This document shows positions 51,546 through 62,985 of a stretch of 64,000 bases of DNA, piece by piece. The position numbers and the translations under genes were made by a program. Every line of letters starts with the position of its first letter. Within the stretch, counting starts at the first letter, position 1. Under the pieces are notes generated by a model, which had not been told where the DNA came from, made no database searches, and saw nothing but the letters and a program-made list of their open reading frames with translations. This DNA comes from Protula sp. h YS-2021 (Eukaryota; Annelida; Polychaeta; Sabellida; Serpulidae), in NCBI GenBank assembly GCA_949752745.1, contig OX457033.1, positions 20,456,066-20,520,065 on the forward strand, written 5' to 3'.

Positions 51546-52979
51546 GATTTTAATTTAAAATGTGTAAGGACTCTGTGAATGAGTTTTCAGTTTACTGGCT
51601 ATGACTCCAAAACAGCAGACTGACTTTTTGCTTCGATTGCCTTAGCGAGGCGAATGCATTGCGTTAGATCACTTACCGTGGAATTCAAAACTATCACTCA
51701 CTTTGTGCTATTATCATCTCTAACCGGGGGCCTCGGAAGGGATTATTTGGTTCGATGTTGTCATGTGTCCGTCCGTCCATCGACCACTCTTACAGTCCTC
51801 GATGTAATTCTTTCACTACGATATTTGACATTTAGATTACTTATCACAATGGATAGATGTTCATAATTTTTATCAAAACAGTGACCCACTTTCGTGGTCA
51901 CAATCTTCATCATCTTGTCCTTTCAATGCCGGTCTGGATTAGTACTTTCTCTCTTATGTATGCTGTGAGAGAAAAACAAAGTGTTGTTGGCTTGGTGTCT
52001 TTATTCAAAACTCACCGAATCATTCAAACATGATCATGTGATATCTGTCTTTATGCATCAAAGTTGCAAACATAAATCTATATTCATGTGTATATGAATA
52101 TCTCCCCTTTAACCTTTTGTTACCTCAAAATTAGTCACCGATAATGTAATATCCTAGGCAAACTGCAGAATTGCATTATTAATCATATTTTTATCAACAT
52201 ATATGCGATGTTAAACTAATTAGATTGAACTTTACATATATAACCACACACTTTTTGCCAAATAAACATTTTACATCTATTATTCCTGACATATTTCGAC
52301 GGCTGTGTACCATGGCGTCATATACACATGACTGTATTCATACGCATTTCAATATTGAACTTAATATAAAATATCAAACAAATATCTTGCAATAAGCGTA
52401 TAAACGCCATTTACATTGATTTTCTAGTATGCAAAATTCAAAACTTTGATATATACATATATACAACAGTAATTTATCACAATAAAATCACAATTTCAGC
52501 ATTATTTAATCATATTACAAAGAGATGGAATGATCCTGTTGGTTAATAAATAATAAGAGCATAATTGTAAACCAATAACTTACTGTACTTCTTTTCTGTC
52601 ACGCACATTGAACGAAAAGAAGGAATGATTTTGAACATCTGCTTAAATACTTAAGCAGGCCATCAAACAGAGTCAAACAGATATTTTCGTATCACAAATT
52701 TTCCAAGATTGTTCAGTAAAGAAATAAATAGGAACGTCGATATGTCAATATTAATATTTTACCCCAAGACCATTTAACAAAACGATAATAACATGGCGGT
52801 GTTTTACAAATCTAATTTTTTGGCTTTACTGAAACTCTCTGAGCGCAAATGGCTACCACAGTTGATTTTGCTATGAAACAGTTTTAGATTTTTCAACTGA
52901 AGAAGACTTTATTTCCATTAAAGGAGAGGGAACTGAGGCAGAAATAATTTTATTTTGTCACTGTTTTGGAAGGTTTATT
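51546..52979. other. Intergenic stretch without recognisable gene
   Basis: AT-rich sequence; a GTCCGTCCGTCCATC tract near 51768 echoes the leader repeats at 2.06 and 18.95 kb. The left end of Polinton copy B may begin in the last few hundred bases, but I cannot place its terminus. Confidence 0.45.
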
Positions 52980-53309
52980 TTGGTTGTGATTCTGATTTAG
53001 TTTACAGGTAAGTAAACATTATTATCTGTCACTATGGGCTTTGGCAGATTTTGCATCCTGCGATCAAGTAATTCCTTCCGTAGAGTTCCTCCCTTCTGTT
53101 GTTCTCCTCCCTTGTTATTAGAGACATGTTGGGAATAGTTTTGGCTGTAACTAGAAGAATATGTTTGCTATTCCTCCTGCAATGCTTCCCTTTAGACCTC
53201 TGCCCTATATACGACTTGAGATTTTATTGACAGTTTTACTGACAATACTTTCTGGTTTCCATGTCAACTCCTCGTCAGTTCTGAAATGATCCAAATAATC
53301 CAATATAGA

Positions 53310-53960
53310 ATTGGTTCACAAAGTCAAGCGCTTCAAGAAGGTAGTGGCTAAGCCAGCGTTTCGCAAATTCAAAATTTTCAATGAGGATTTGACAGCTGTA
53401 CACTCCCTTAAATCTGATTTAATTTTGAACTAGCCCATTCAGGCTGAGTTCAGTGTTCTGGAGCTCAGCATGACCCTCATGTTCCATCCATAATAACTAC
53501 ATGACGAAGAAGTATGTAGAGTCAAAACTAATCTTCAGTGATACAGACAGCTTGTGCTATGATCCCCTCAAATAACATTCACAAAGATGCGCAGGAGGAT
53601 GCTCATCTTTTTCAAACAAGTGATCATCCAAAGGAACGTGCCCTACATTCCTCTGTAAACAAGAAGGTGTTGGAAAAAATGAAGGATGAAAAGGCAGGAG
53701 TTCCTGTGGAGGAGCTTGTGGGACTTGATGTACATTTGCTGTATAATGGTGGAAAAGAAAAAAAACAAGGACAGTTTATTCAAGGAAGAGCTAACCTTTA
53801 CGGTAGGTAACATCATTCGAAGTCATAATCATGAACTTTATTCATAGAAGATTGTGCAGAATGCCCTATCCCACATTTGATGACAAACACGATGTGCTGA
53901 GTGACCGTTGTACCACGTTGGCTCATGGCCATATAAGAGTACCACCTTTTAGACATGGCA
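53310..53960 (+). pseudogene. Polinton DNA polymerase B, C-terminal part
   Basis: Blocks in order are KPAFRKFKIFNEDLTAV, then SVLELSM, a frameshift, IFSDTDSLCY (the palm DTD catalytic motif C), another shift, FQTSDHPKERALHSSVNKKV, KMKDEKAGVPVEELVGL, a shift, IRSHNHELYS, and DDKHDVLSD with TLAHGH. This is the order at the end of protein-primed B-family polymerases of Polintons. The exonuclease domain and the first two-thirds of the gene are absent or unrecognisable to the left. Confidence 0.85.
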
Positions 53961-54900
53961 ATCATTTTACATCTCATTTTGAAAGAGTGAACATCCCTGA
54001 AGTTATTTCTGAACTGCAGGCTGAAAAGCCTAAAAAAGAGAATGAATCTAGGAAAATGGAAAGTATGAAGTACAAACGCAAACCTAATAGTAAGCCTAAG
54101 CTTGAAAAGCCTAATGGTAAAAGCGTTCCAAAGCCAAAGACTGGAACTTTATCTAGATGAAAAGCCAAAAAGACTAAAGAAATCCTTACAGTTCATAAAA
54201 AGAAGATGTCTAAGGACGATTTTCCGATAATAATACCCGTTCATGTAAACAAATATGTGAAGACAGCCAAGTACCAAATAGCAAATCTTTATCAGCCTTC
54301 ATGAATACATCACGGATAAAGCTACTGGAAAGCTAACATTCTACCAAAAAGGGAGTTTTGCTATCTTTGGACAAATGGCAAATGTCGAAAGAGGAGATGA
54401 ACCTGGTGGATCAGATACTTCAACAGATCGATGCATATAAATGTTTCGGCATTCAACCTTAGAGTAACCATTTGTCATCAAATGTGCAATTTTCTATGGA
54501 TCAGTTTGGTGAACTTACACTATCTTATCTCCTGAAGATGAAGCCGTGGTGAAGGATCATTTTGAATATTTGTTAATACCAGGATTTCATCTACAAGTGT
54601 CAGAAGATTTTAGTGTGAAAGTCATTGAGCGTCGTGGTGAGCGCTATGTACAGTTTCAACAGTATGACTAGTTTACTGAAGGCTAGGACTACATCACCCT
54701 TATTGCAGAACATTGCAGCCCAGTTTTCAATGCTTGGCAAGAACTTGAAATTTAGCTTTAAACCAAAAGGGCACGTACAATTGATACATGGCTCAAAGAG
54801 AAGTGACTTTACGCCTGATATATGGACTATGATAAAGACTACAAGACGAATTGACACTATCAAACCATGTAGATGTTAAAGTTACTGGATTAGATCAATT
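53961..54900 (+). pseudogene. Unidentified plus-strand Polinton region, lysine-rich
   Basis: After the polymerase, a frame to 54160 becomes Lys/Pro-rich (KRKPNSKPKLEKPNGKSVPK). Fragmentary frames then run to 54880, for example LLQNIAAQFSMLGKNLKFSF. Several frame changes suggest one or two broken genes. I do not recognise the family; a basic DNA-binding role would be a guess. Confidence 0.35.
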
Positions 54901-54980
54901 TTATGTCAGTTTTCATAGCATTTACACACGGGTAAATAGCATTTATGATACTTACATCAATTTAAGTTGTTGTGAGTGAG

Positions 54981-55484
54981 CTAATATGATGCATGAATTT
55001 CCATAGCAAGATGTTGTTTATATGATGCAAGAAATGAAACAATTGTAAAAATCTTGATTTCTTGAATAAATAAATAAGAAAAAAGCATGAGTTTTGATAA
55101 TGTCATACACACTATGATCTCGAGCTTTATGCAGTATGTAATACACAGAATAGAAATCACATGCATTGGAATGGGCTGCTGCAATGTTACTGAATTGTGC
55201 TTATAGTCTCCATTTAAAAATTCTTCTAAACGTTCACCTATAGGTAAAAGCCCATAAGCGTCAAAATATTGTACAACTTGGTCGACATACATGGCAACCC
55301 AGTGTTTGCCAGACTCATCATTATCCTCGGTGTTGATGACATAGGCCCCTTTATTTAATGATGGTTGTGGATCCATAGGAAACACTCCATAGAAAAAGTC
55401 TTTTCTAATGATATCATGCGTGAATATGGCATCTATCTGCTTCGTGTTCATGACTGATAATAAACTGAACATTGCGATTTGCAC
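54981..55484 (-). pseudogene. Polinton adenain-like cysteine protease, decayed
   Basis: An open frame of 167 codons contains FYGVFPMDPQ, GAYVINTEDNDESGKHWVAM (the HW carries the catalytic histidine), YFDAYGLLP (the acidic residue region) and an 'SVTLQQP' segment. These match adenovirus-type maturation proteases found in Polintons. The helix with the catalytic cysteine should follow, but the sequence there reads CITYCIKL in an altered context, and the tail is unrelated. The upstream start is fused to the end of the capsid frame. Probably dead; the N-terminal core is unusually intact. Confidence 0.8.
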
Positions 55485-56345
55485 TTATTTCAATGATGTT
55501 ATCAAATTAAGCATAGACCATGGTATTGACTGTATTTTGTAAGGTACTGGAACAGTTCATATCCAGCTGTAGGTTTCCATACTTAAAGAAGGCCGTACTG
55601 ATTATCACCATAATGATCAGGTGTTAAGTCGAAAGAAAATAAGGCATATTTTAGGGGCCAATCTTCCCGTTTGATGGTGGACCTTTTCTCACCATTCAAT
55701 TTATCAAAAGATTTGGAGAGTGTTTCAAAAATATTCGTTCACCATCAGTGTAAAGTTGTAAAAAGTTGCTATTAAAATTAAGTTTTAAAGATTTCTCCTC
55801 ACAACTCAGAAAAGCCTTCAGTATGAACCATTCCAATAAAACACGCTTTTTAATTGACCTAAAAAGATGTTGTCTTTTATAAAGGATTGGAATCCTTGAG
55901 GGATGGTTAAAATTTTTCATTCTGTCCTGGTATAGGGAACTTTGCAGGAGTTTTCATCAATGCATCTGTATGACCTAGCTGAATTCCTGGGCTGGCTCTC
56001 ACTTTGCGCACGGCCAGACACACATCTTTCACTTCTATCTTATAAACATTTTCTCAGATAGCAACAGAAATCATACTGGTATAACCATGAGTATTGTTGC
56101 TATATGAAATCATATAGAAAAAAATTAATATTAGAGCACGTTATTTATTAGTCCAGCCTGGTCATCTGCACCACAGGTTCTACCATCTCCGTTGACAATG
56201 GTGCATACAACATGAATTCTACTCTTCTTTAAGTCTAGATATTCTTCCGTACTAGCGGGAATGTAGAATTCTACTGGCGTACCATTCTTAATGGCTGTGA
56301 GCGGTTTATAGTCTACATTTTAATATTTTTCTACAGTAGTTTGCG
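55485..56345 (-). pseudogene. Polinton double jelly-roll major capsid protein, decayed
   Basis: The N-terminal block near 56160-56330 reads PLTAIKNGTPVEFYIPASTE and DDQAGLINNVL, matching the start of Polinton capsid proteins (a 'TPIEFYIPGS' type motif). After stops come a YKRQHLFRSIKKRVLLEWF-like segment (frame 55696-55920), LYTDGERI and VNTMVYA with FDNIIEISANRNVQF, the family's C-terminal signature. The total span is only about 860 bp, so the middle part is largely deleted. Frameshifts and stops occur throughout. Confidence 0.75.
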
Positions 56346-56394
56346 TTGGTGGTGGGGAGAAAGACTGCATTCACAAGAATGATAATGTATGAGT

Positions 56395-56690
56395 GACATT
56401 TTTCTATTTGCGAAATATAGCGTTTTGTGATGTGACTGCTTTCACTTTCTTTCGCCTTCTGACTACTTTCTTTTGTTTACTTCGTTTGTCAATAGCACCA
56501 ACAGCGTTTTTATCTACACATCCAGCCAGGTCTTCAGCCACATTCTTTGCAACCTTCTTAAGATATGAAGCAACAATTTTAGCTCCTTCCTTAATGATTG
56601 GAATAGCTTTAGGAGATAATGGCCATAAGAACGAACGAATGAGATTGCCTTTGATTGCTTCCGAATCTCAACCGACTTGATGAAGGAAAT
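56395..56690 (-). pseudogene. Polinton basic capsid-associated protein (pVI/pX-like)
   Basis: The minus strand reads IKGNLIRSFLWPLSPKAIPI, IKEGAKIVASYLKKVAKNVA, EDLAGCVDKNAVGAIDKRSK and QKKVVRRRKKVKAV: a hydrophobic-amphipathic N-terminal helix followed by a very basic tail. This layout, between the capsid and penton genes, is typical of minor capsid or core proteins of Polintons. The frame is open for about 95 codons. The upstream start is lost to a stop. Confidence 0.65.
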
Positions 56691-56699
56691 TGTTGCGGT

Positions 56700-57500
56700 A
56701 TGTTAATGGATCGTGTCTGTACGCTTTCATAATATTTGTTGTCGAAAATGAGGTTTAGAGATGACCTTTCCAGTATGAAATGTCACATTATGACTTGTGT
56801 CATTCTTAATATTGATTTCAATCATGTCAAATTTAGATGTATTAACAGGCACAAAATGAGGTTCAGCATAAGTTTTCATGACAACTTCTCCATAAGGGCT
56901 TGGATGGCAACAGGACGCAGTGAAGAGACATAATAATCTCCAACGACTTGAGCTTCACAAAGATTAGTGTACACATAAAGTATGTAAAAACCATGCTTCA
57001 CATCTGCTTTATGTTCAGCTGTACATGTTACAGTATACCATTGATCTGGCATAAATCCTAAAATTTCAGCTAATCCAGTGGAAAAACGAACTTCAAATTC
57101 ATCTTTCACACACAGAAAAATTTGTCATCCAATTCTGTCATACTTTATCCGATTAGGTTGTTTAAGTTCAGCTGTATTATATTTAGTTACAATAGCATTG
57201 TCCACTTCTTCATTCACTGCAGCACAATTATTCATTGTTCTATAGTAGCCATTAAGGAATGGTCATCTGTTCAAAGACAGTATCTTCCACTGATTGCGTC
57301 GATAATGAAAGAAGTAATCCAATCCTTTTCTCACAGTTCTCCATCTATGTGGATATTAAATTTTAGCTAAAGCCACTTTCCTTTCAAGCATAACGTACAA
57401 GGCATACGAATTTGATAACTATAGGCCTTATTGCTTTGATAATAGTCCATACCAGCATTGCTTGACAAAGTGATGTAGAAACTTGTAGTCTCCATGATGA
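56700..57500 (-). pseudogene. Polinton penton-like minor capsid protein, decayed
   Basis: The start near 57495 reads TSFYITLSSNAG, then RMPCTLCLKGKW, the typical beginning of Polinton penton-like proteins. After several stops, the frame 57109-56876 has LAEILGFMPDQW and GFYILYVYTNLCEAQVVGDY followed by VSSLRPVAI, which matches the conserved '(L/V)YVY.(D/N)...P..VGD...PLLR' block. A C-terminal RLRFGSNQRQ-like piece lies near 56660. Confidence 0.75.
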
Positions 57501-57639
57501 TTAAATCGTATGTGCACGTTGACGGATTGGATGCACGTGTACTTGTAATACATCTCCTTCACAACAAGCACTAATAAATCTTATTTTAACGAGAATATAT
57601 TCACTTCCTTAAGGGCAATACAACTCGTTAATCCACTTC

Positions 57640-58158
57640 AGAAATTTCCCCATCCTTCTGGAAACAGCAGTTGCTTACGCTGTTTTATCTATTTGCAATA
57701 TCTTCACGTGTTATCTTGTTTCTAAGGGCAGCTTTTAAAATATTAGCATCCACAATTTCCTATATAAATTGCCTCCTACTTAGTGACACTTGACGCTTTT
57801 TTCTTGTAGCAGCTGATACTTCTTTCAATAAATCGGATCTCCAGTTTTCAAAACACATTCCTGCTTCTCTGCAAAACTTGTGCTATTTTCTTAAGTTCTG
57901 TTAGAATGAACGTCACTTTGGCATGATATATGGGTTGGAAATGGGGAGCGTTCGTTTATCAGAAGACTCAGGCTTTTCTGATTTTGATTGTTGTGACATT
58001 GGTAAGTAGCGGCCAAGTGGCCATAAAATATTTTGGAGGAAAAGGTTGAATGGCTTTTTGTTCAATGACTGCTTTCACAAGAGACGTTTTTCCACTACCT
58101 ATTGGCCTAGAAACCATTCATGTAAACGGATGCTTCATGGCGCTTGAATATCAGACTC
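57640..58158 (-). pseudogene. Polinton ATPase Walker A scrap fused to core-like remnants
   Basis: Near 58085 the minus strand reads RPIGSGKTSLVKAVIEQK, with an intact Walker A lysine that copy A retains in a mutated motif. Almost all of the remaining ATPase is missing. Within about 200 bp the sequence becomes ALRNKITREDIAN, SLSRRQFI and FQKDGEIS, matching copy A at 33015-33190. A deletion of roughly 1.3 kb relative to copy A therefore removed Walker B and most of the core-like genes. Confidence 0.7.
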
Positions 58159-58159
58159 C

Positions 58160-60200
58160 TTGACCAAACTATTAAATTTCTTAGGCCAGCCTAACCACTT
58201 GACAGATAATTCTTTCACACCTTGCCTTTTTCGTGTCTTTAAAACTTTTTCAATTTGTGACGATGAACACTTCTTGTATCCACTTTATATGATAACCCCT
58301 TTGAAATCATATTTCATGTGTGTAATGCGAACGTGCTGTCCAATGTTAAACTTGAAGGTTTTATCAATATATATATATGTGTCTACACTTTGCATTCAAC
58401 CTTCTTGGTACAGCAACCCCTCGTTAATTCGTCCCCGGATAATTCGAATCCCCGGTTAATTCGAACTGTTTTGCCCGGTCCCGATTTTGGAACCAAAGTA
58501 TCCTTATGGAAAAGTTCGAATTAACGGGGACCCGGTTAATTCGAACCCATTTTATCGCCAAAAAATAGCCAAATTTCAGGGATTCTTCGCCAAGGACACA
58601 CTCATAAAACCTCAAAGGCGGCATGTAAATCAACCTAATCCTAATTGCAATCTTAATAACGGTAAATATGAACACAGCTCACTCTGATACAGGCATGGCT
58701 TACTCTGGCGTTTCAAAACTGTCCTATTTAGGGCCTTTGTGTATTGAGCCCATTGTTTTAAAATAATAGATGAATCGTACCATTGATCTTTTGTTTGCTT
58801 CATTGTCATAATCTGAGGCTAGTTGATCCGAGTGACGAATGTTCAAATTCTCCTCTGCTCACGCTTTGATTACATTTGAAAAAACAATAGCTTGAAGGTG
58901 AAGGGGGAATCATCGATCAAGTCCGAACGCTAAATGATCAACCTGAGGACGCAGGTGATATCGAAGAACCGCAAAAAGAACCTCCGTCGGTCGCCTCCGC
59001 AATCGCCATCTTATCGGATATTCGCCGTACCCTTGGCACATGCCTCAATGCCAATGACGCCTTCAACCAGGTGAACTCAGTGATATCTTTCTTAGAAAGG
59101 CATCGCGCGACCCGTGCCACGCAAAAGAACATCACAGACTTCTTCAAGAAACAGTGAATTTTGGTGCAGAATGTTCTATGTAGACCCAGAGACCGTTCAG
59201 TGTTTAGTTTAGTTTCTATGTTATTTAGAATTGCATGTGGTTTGATCATAACATTAGACTTTACATACATGCATATTAAACCTATGTAGATTTGAGTTCA
59301 ATAAAATAAAAGGGCTATGCCCATTAAAATTTGCTTCATTTCGCGTCTCAAACCATTAAAATACAGGCAGATATACATACAAGACACCTTATATTGCTAA
59401 GCAAAATATATTACCTTTTGACTGTATAAATGGCCAAAACCACCTATGCTGAAAACCAATCCCCGGTTAATTCGAACCCCGGTTAATTCGAACCAATTCC
59501 TTCGGTCCCGACCAGTTCGAATTATCGAGGTTTTACTGCAGTGCCTACCAATGTGATCCATGAGGTCTATGATTATAATTATTGAATGAGTCTTGCAACA
59601 CATCTGTATCCCGATACATTTACCAATGTAGAAAATAGCGATACGCCATTCCTTTGATAGTACGCATGACTGTTTCAGCAAAGTTTGCTTTCTTCTCATT
59701 CTTGGTAGTATATACATGAATGTCTTCTTTCTTTAGAAATTACTTAGACCATATGTTCTTAAATTCTGTTCCATTATCTAACCTGAATGTTCTAGGTCTT
59801 GTTGTTTCTTGAAAAATCTTTTGGAAGGCTTAAATGATACTAGAATGAGTTTTGTTTAAAATAGGTTGCACCCACAAGTCTTTGGAAAGTACATCTCTGA
59901 CAACTTGTAGAAAGTGATTGCCTTCATTATGTTCTGCAATGTTGGTCACATCTGCCAAATCCACACCCCACATATCACCATTACCATGAGTAATGCTGCA
60001 TTGTCTTCTAAATTTTTATATCACTGGTTGAAGTAAAACTAAAGGCATCTTGAACCTGCAAAAATTTTCTCTTTGTAATCTGTCACAGCATGCTTGTTTT
60101 GTTTCGGTATTTTGCACAACGTATTAGGTCCTACAAGTGGTCCAGGGATTCCAGATTTAAAGTAAGTATTAGTTAAGTAGTCCTTCCTCGTTGCTATCTT
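58160..60200 (-). pseudogene. Polinton integrase (retroviral rve type), split by a Tigger-like insertion
   Basis: The part before the insertion (60200-59540) reads TYFKSGIPGPLVGPNTL, DLADVTNIAEHNEGNHFLQV (first catalytic Asp region), VLSKDLWVQPILNKTHSSII, RTFRLDNGTEFKNIWSK (second Asp) and NFAETVMRTIKGMAYRY (Glu region). The C-terminal domain continues beyond the insertion (58410-58160) as FNIGQHVRITHMKYDFKG and KKFNSLVKESDIQAP. Frameshifts occur after the second Asp and in the C-terminal part. The family inserts Polintons with a 6-bp duplication. Confidence 0.85.
58411..59538 (+). mobile_element. Tigger/pogo-like element nested in the Polinton integrase
   Basis: The ends are CAGCAACCCCTCGTTAATTC and, reverse complemented, CAGTAAAACCTCGATAATTC; both are followed by CCCGG / TTAATTCGAAC reiterations, the signature of pogo/Tigger ends. 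The left flank is TA and the right flank CA, so one copy of the TA duplication is mutated. Inside, a plus-strand frame ending at 59157 (58893-59157) reads RRTLGTCLNANDAFNQVNSV and ends KNITDFFKKQ, the conserved C terminus of Tigger/jerky transposases. The catalytic and DNA-binding parts are missing, so it is a 1.13-kb deletion derivative. Confidence 0.85.
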
Positions 60201-60439
60201 AACTCGAAATGAAATCAATCATTCACATAACAAAACTTTTATATACATGCAAATATAAGTAACTTAACTAACATTTTAACAATTCAGGGTAGCAGTTAAA
60301 AGATTACATTGTGCACTACAACCTCTATATGCATGCAGATGGACTTTATTCTACAAACGTTTTGCACATATCTATATTCATTTCGGTTTGTCCACTGAAA
60401 GCGAGAAGTTCCGATATGCCGATGAGAGTGACTGAACAT

Positions 60440-61690
60440 TGGCGCATTGGCGTTGATAAATCTTGAATCAATATGATAGGTATTCCCTGGCAAATTCAGT
60501 TCTTCATATTCACTAAAATATGGATCAAACAATTTCTTTGAATTGTCGTTCTAACAGCTTCCCAGTGTTTATGCATATTCCTCACTTCGAGTACCTAGTT
60601 GGATTCAAAATAAAGGAGCTTTAAAATCACAAAGTCAATATAATCCACTTTGAAGACATCATCCATTGTCTGTATGAGTCTACCATGAAAGAGTTGAGAT
60701 GCTGACATGTTTTACTTTTCTTATTTAGAACAATCTGTTAAATAATCCACCAGCCAGTAGCGCACCCCTAAATCAATGTGGGCAAAGTAGAGTGCAGAAT
60801 CAAAGTCAAAGTCCTCTGCATCTTCTATTCCAGTTTGATAACACTCTCAAGTTAACCTTGTATGTAGTTGAATTACATCAAAACTATGGAGCGCAAAGTC
60901 CCAAAGAGAGTCTAAATTGTAAAGTTGATATTCTTCAGTTCAGTAGCAAAGGAAGTTTAGCACTCATAAGGTCAACATGCGCCCTTTTAAAGCATAAATC
61001 CACTTTTGTCCTCATTCACCAAGGTGTGGAGAGCAAAGGTGTGTCTATTTCACCCCAGAGACTTTAAGTACTTAACATTTGTCAAAAAGTTGTCAGGTTC
61101 ACAGAGGGTGCAGTCATACCTGTGGCAGTGGCAATCACTGCATAGAAAACCTTCATCACCACAATAAGTGGAAATGGCTCAAATTTGATTTTCTATTGTG
61201 ACATTATGCAATCGAACCTCATCTAGCTTGTTCTTTGACATATTCGATTGGCTCATCCGTTTTTTCTTGGCTACCTTGATATCACGGCATTCCATGCACC
61301 TTTCATCAATCAAAAGACTGGGTGTTGATGATGATGCTGACTCGTGAAATACCACACTGTTCATATGTGGCATTACCACCAGTAACTTTACCCTTTTCTC
61401 ATCATTGAAGTTGATGTAGCAGGTATAGTCTTTCCCTTCAAAGTGAGAGACGCACACAAAGTTGACATAGCGCTTTTCGTTGTTCGTAATCACTTCCAAG
61501 CACTTTAATTTTGTGGAGTACAGTTAATAACTAATGTTGCGCAGCTCCTCCAAGTTGTCATTCACTGTGTTCCAGAGGGAAGCGGCAAATCTTATCCATT
61601 TTTCGTTTTGCTTGAGTCTGATGAATCGACCAAAATGCCTATCTTAAGTCTTCACGGTTAAGGTAGCACTCATCTTAAAGTTATTCTCCA
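60440..61690 (-). pseudogene. Polinton Cys/His-rich protein of unknown function, copy B
   Basis: From the start side (about 61690) it reads MENNFKMSATLTVK, a frameshift, GRFIRLKQNEKWIRFAASLW, then the open frame 61499-61179 with FVCVSHFEGKDYTCYINFND, LLIDERCMECRDIKVAKKKR and NKLDEVRLHNVTI. After a stop come CSDCHCHRYDCTLCEPDNF and, later, TGIEDAEDFDFDSALYFAHI. It ends near SEYEELNLPGNTYHIDSRFI (60460-60530). Five or more Cys and His residues cluster, which suggests metal binding. The early 'GRFIRLKQNEKW' segment faintly recalls PC4-like ssDNA-binding folds; I would not rely on it. Confidence 0.55.
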
Positions 61691-61709
61691 TTTCTTGTCC
61701 CTCCAATTG

Positions 61710-61915
61710 AGTGAAAAAGACAAAGCCCTGCTGAGCATTATGCTGAAAAATCGTTGAACTCGGTCCAGTAGTTTTGAAGTTATGCTTGTTTGACATTTTT
61801 ATGAATGACTTCATCAATGACGTCATCAATAAAAAAGACAAAGCCTTACTGAATAGTTTGTTGAAAATGGTTGAAATCATTCCAGCAGTTTTGAAGTTAT
61901 GCGCTGTTGAAGTTG
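61710..61915. repeat. Polinton end-associated tandem repeats, copy B (two units)
   Basis: Two units carry GACAAAGCCYTRCTGA, TTGAAAATGGTTGAAATCAT, CCAGCAGTTTTGAAGTTATG and TGTTG, the second after ATCAATGACGTCATCAATAA. They match the copy A array, and both copies also share a CTATGACGTCAT stretch next to a GGGGGAGGGG run at the outer edge (36845 and 62035). Confidence 0.75.
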
Positions 61916-62199
61916 CCATATCTACCTTATACACAGTAAAAACCTGGAGGGGAAGGGTGTCGCCAGTTAAAAACTGTATTGCCAAGCTTGTTAAGCACAA
62001 AAAGGAAATCCTCTTTTAGAATGTTTCGTCATCTATGACGAAAATCTATGACGTCATCTATGAGCGTGCGCACATTGCCACAACGACATTCACGAGTGCA
62101 TTTTTTCCTATAATTTATACCAACATCGCCTAGAAACCCGTGTCTGTTCTGGATGCTTGGGGGAGGGGAGGGATGGTGGGAGTGATGATAGGAGTTTTT

Positions 62200-62985
62200 A
62201 CGATTATCTAAACCAACGTGCTTTAAACAGATCAACTATCCTTACTATGATCATTTATAACAGTTTCTAATACTGCCTTAAAATTGTTAACATTAGAGTT
62301 TTTATTTTTATTTTAACTGTTATCAATTTTTTTGCGCCATGAGGTTTTAACGAATTAGAGTTGAATACAGAGGTTTGCGTCGTTTTTCATTTAGATACTT
62401 GGCAAAGTGGTTAATTCTTTCATAATTGTAAGGTATGACATAAAGGTTACTATATATATGTACAATAGAAATAATACTTCTAATGTAAACCTTTGTTTAT
62501 TGTGTATTCTATGTAGAAAAAAGCACAGTATTTTATAATTAGAATTTTTCTTCTTCAGGCTCATTTGAGGAAATAATATATTTTCTATCATATTTTGTTT
62601 TGTTATCCATGCAATACACCTTCTACCCACGTTTGTATGCTGTCACCGTGATACTCGTCGCGGCGCAAATAGCCATTTAATGGCAATGACTTGTTATTTA
62701 CTTCCGGTCTAAGAGGAAAACGATTAAATTAAATGTACACTGCACATGCGGCCTAAAATATTTGGCTGAAATATTCATTATATATGGGATTCATGCTATT
62801 TGTGCGATTAGACTGACTGCCGTTGTTGTCCGCCTATCTGACGTTCTGTATTGCACATCGAACATAACTTCCGGGTTTTGGTTCAGGTGTCACTGAATTT
62901 GACCAGCATCTAAATTCAATCCTATGCAATTATATAAGTCGTATATTTAGCCTTATTAATAATGAAAAGGGTGCATCCCGTAAAC
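62200..62985. other. Intergenic stretch without recognisable feature
   Basis: AT-rich sequence between Polinton copy B and the 330-bp repeat. No coding exon or repeat is apparent. Confidence 0.5.

Larger units (their letters stand above)
52980..62200. mobile_element. Polinton/Maverick copy B, near full gene set but decayed
   Basis: From left to right: protein-primed DNA polymerase B (+), a lysine-rich region (+), then on the minus strand a protease, double jelly-roll major capsid, a basic capsid-associated protein, a penton-like protein, core-like and ATPase scraps, integrase and a Cys/His-rich protein. Terminal-type tandem repeats follow at 61710-61915. The set polymerase B, retroviral-type integrase, protease, ATPase and capsid defines Polintons. 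Every gene carries stops, frameshifts or deletions. A Tigger-like element splits the integrase. The outer ends are approximate; no terminal inverted repeats were found. Confidence 0.88.
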
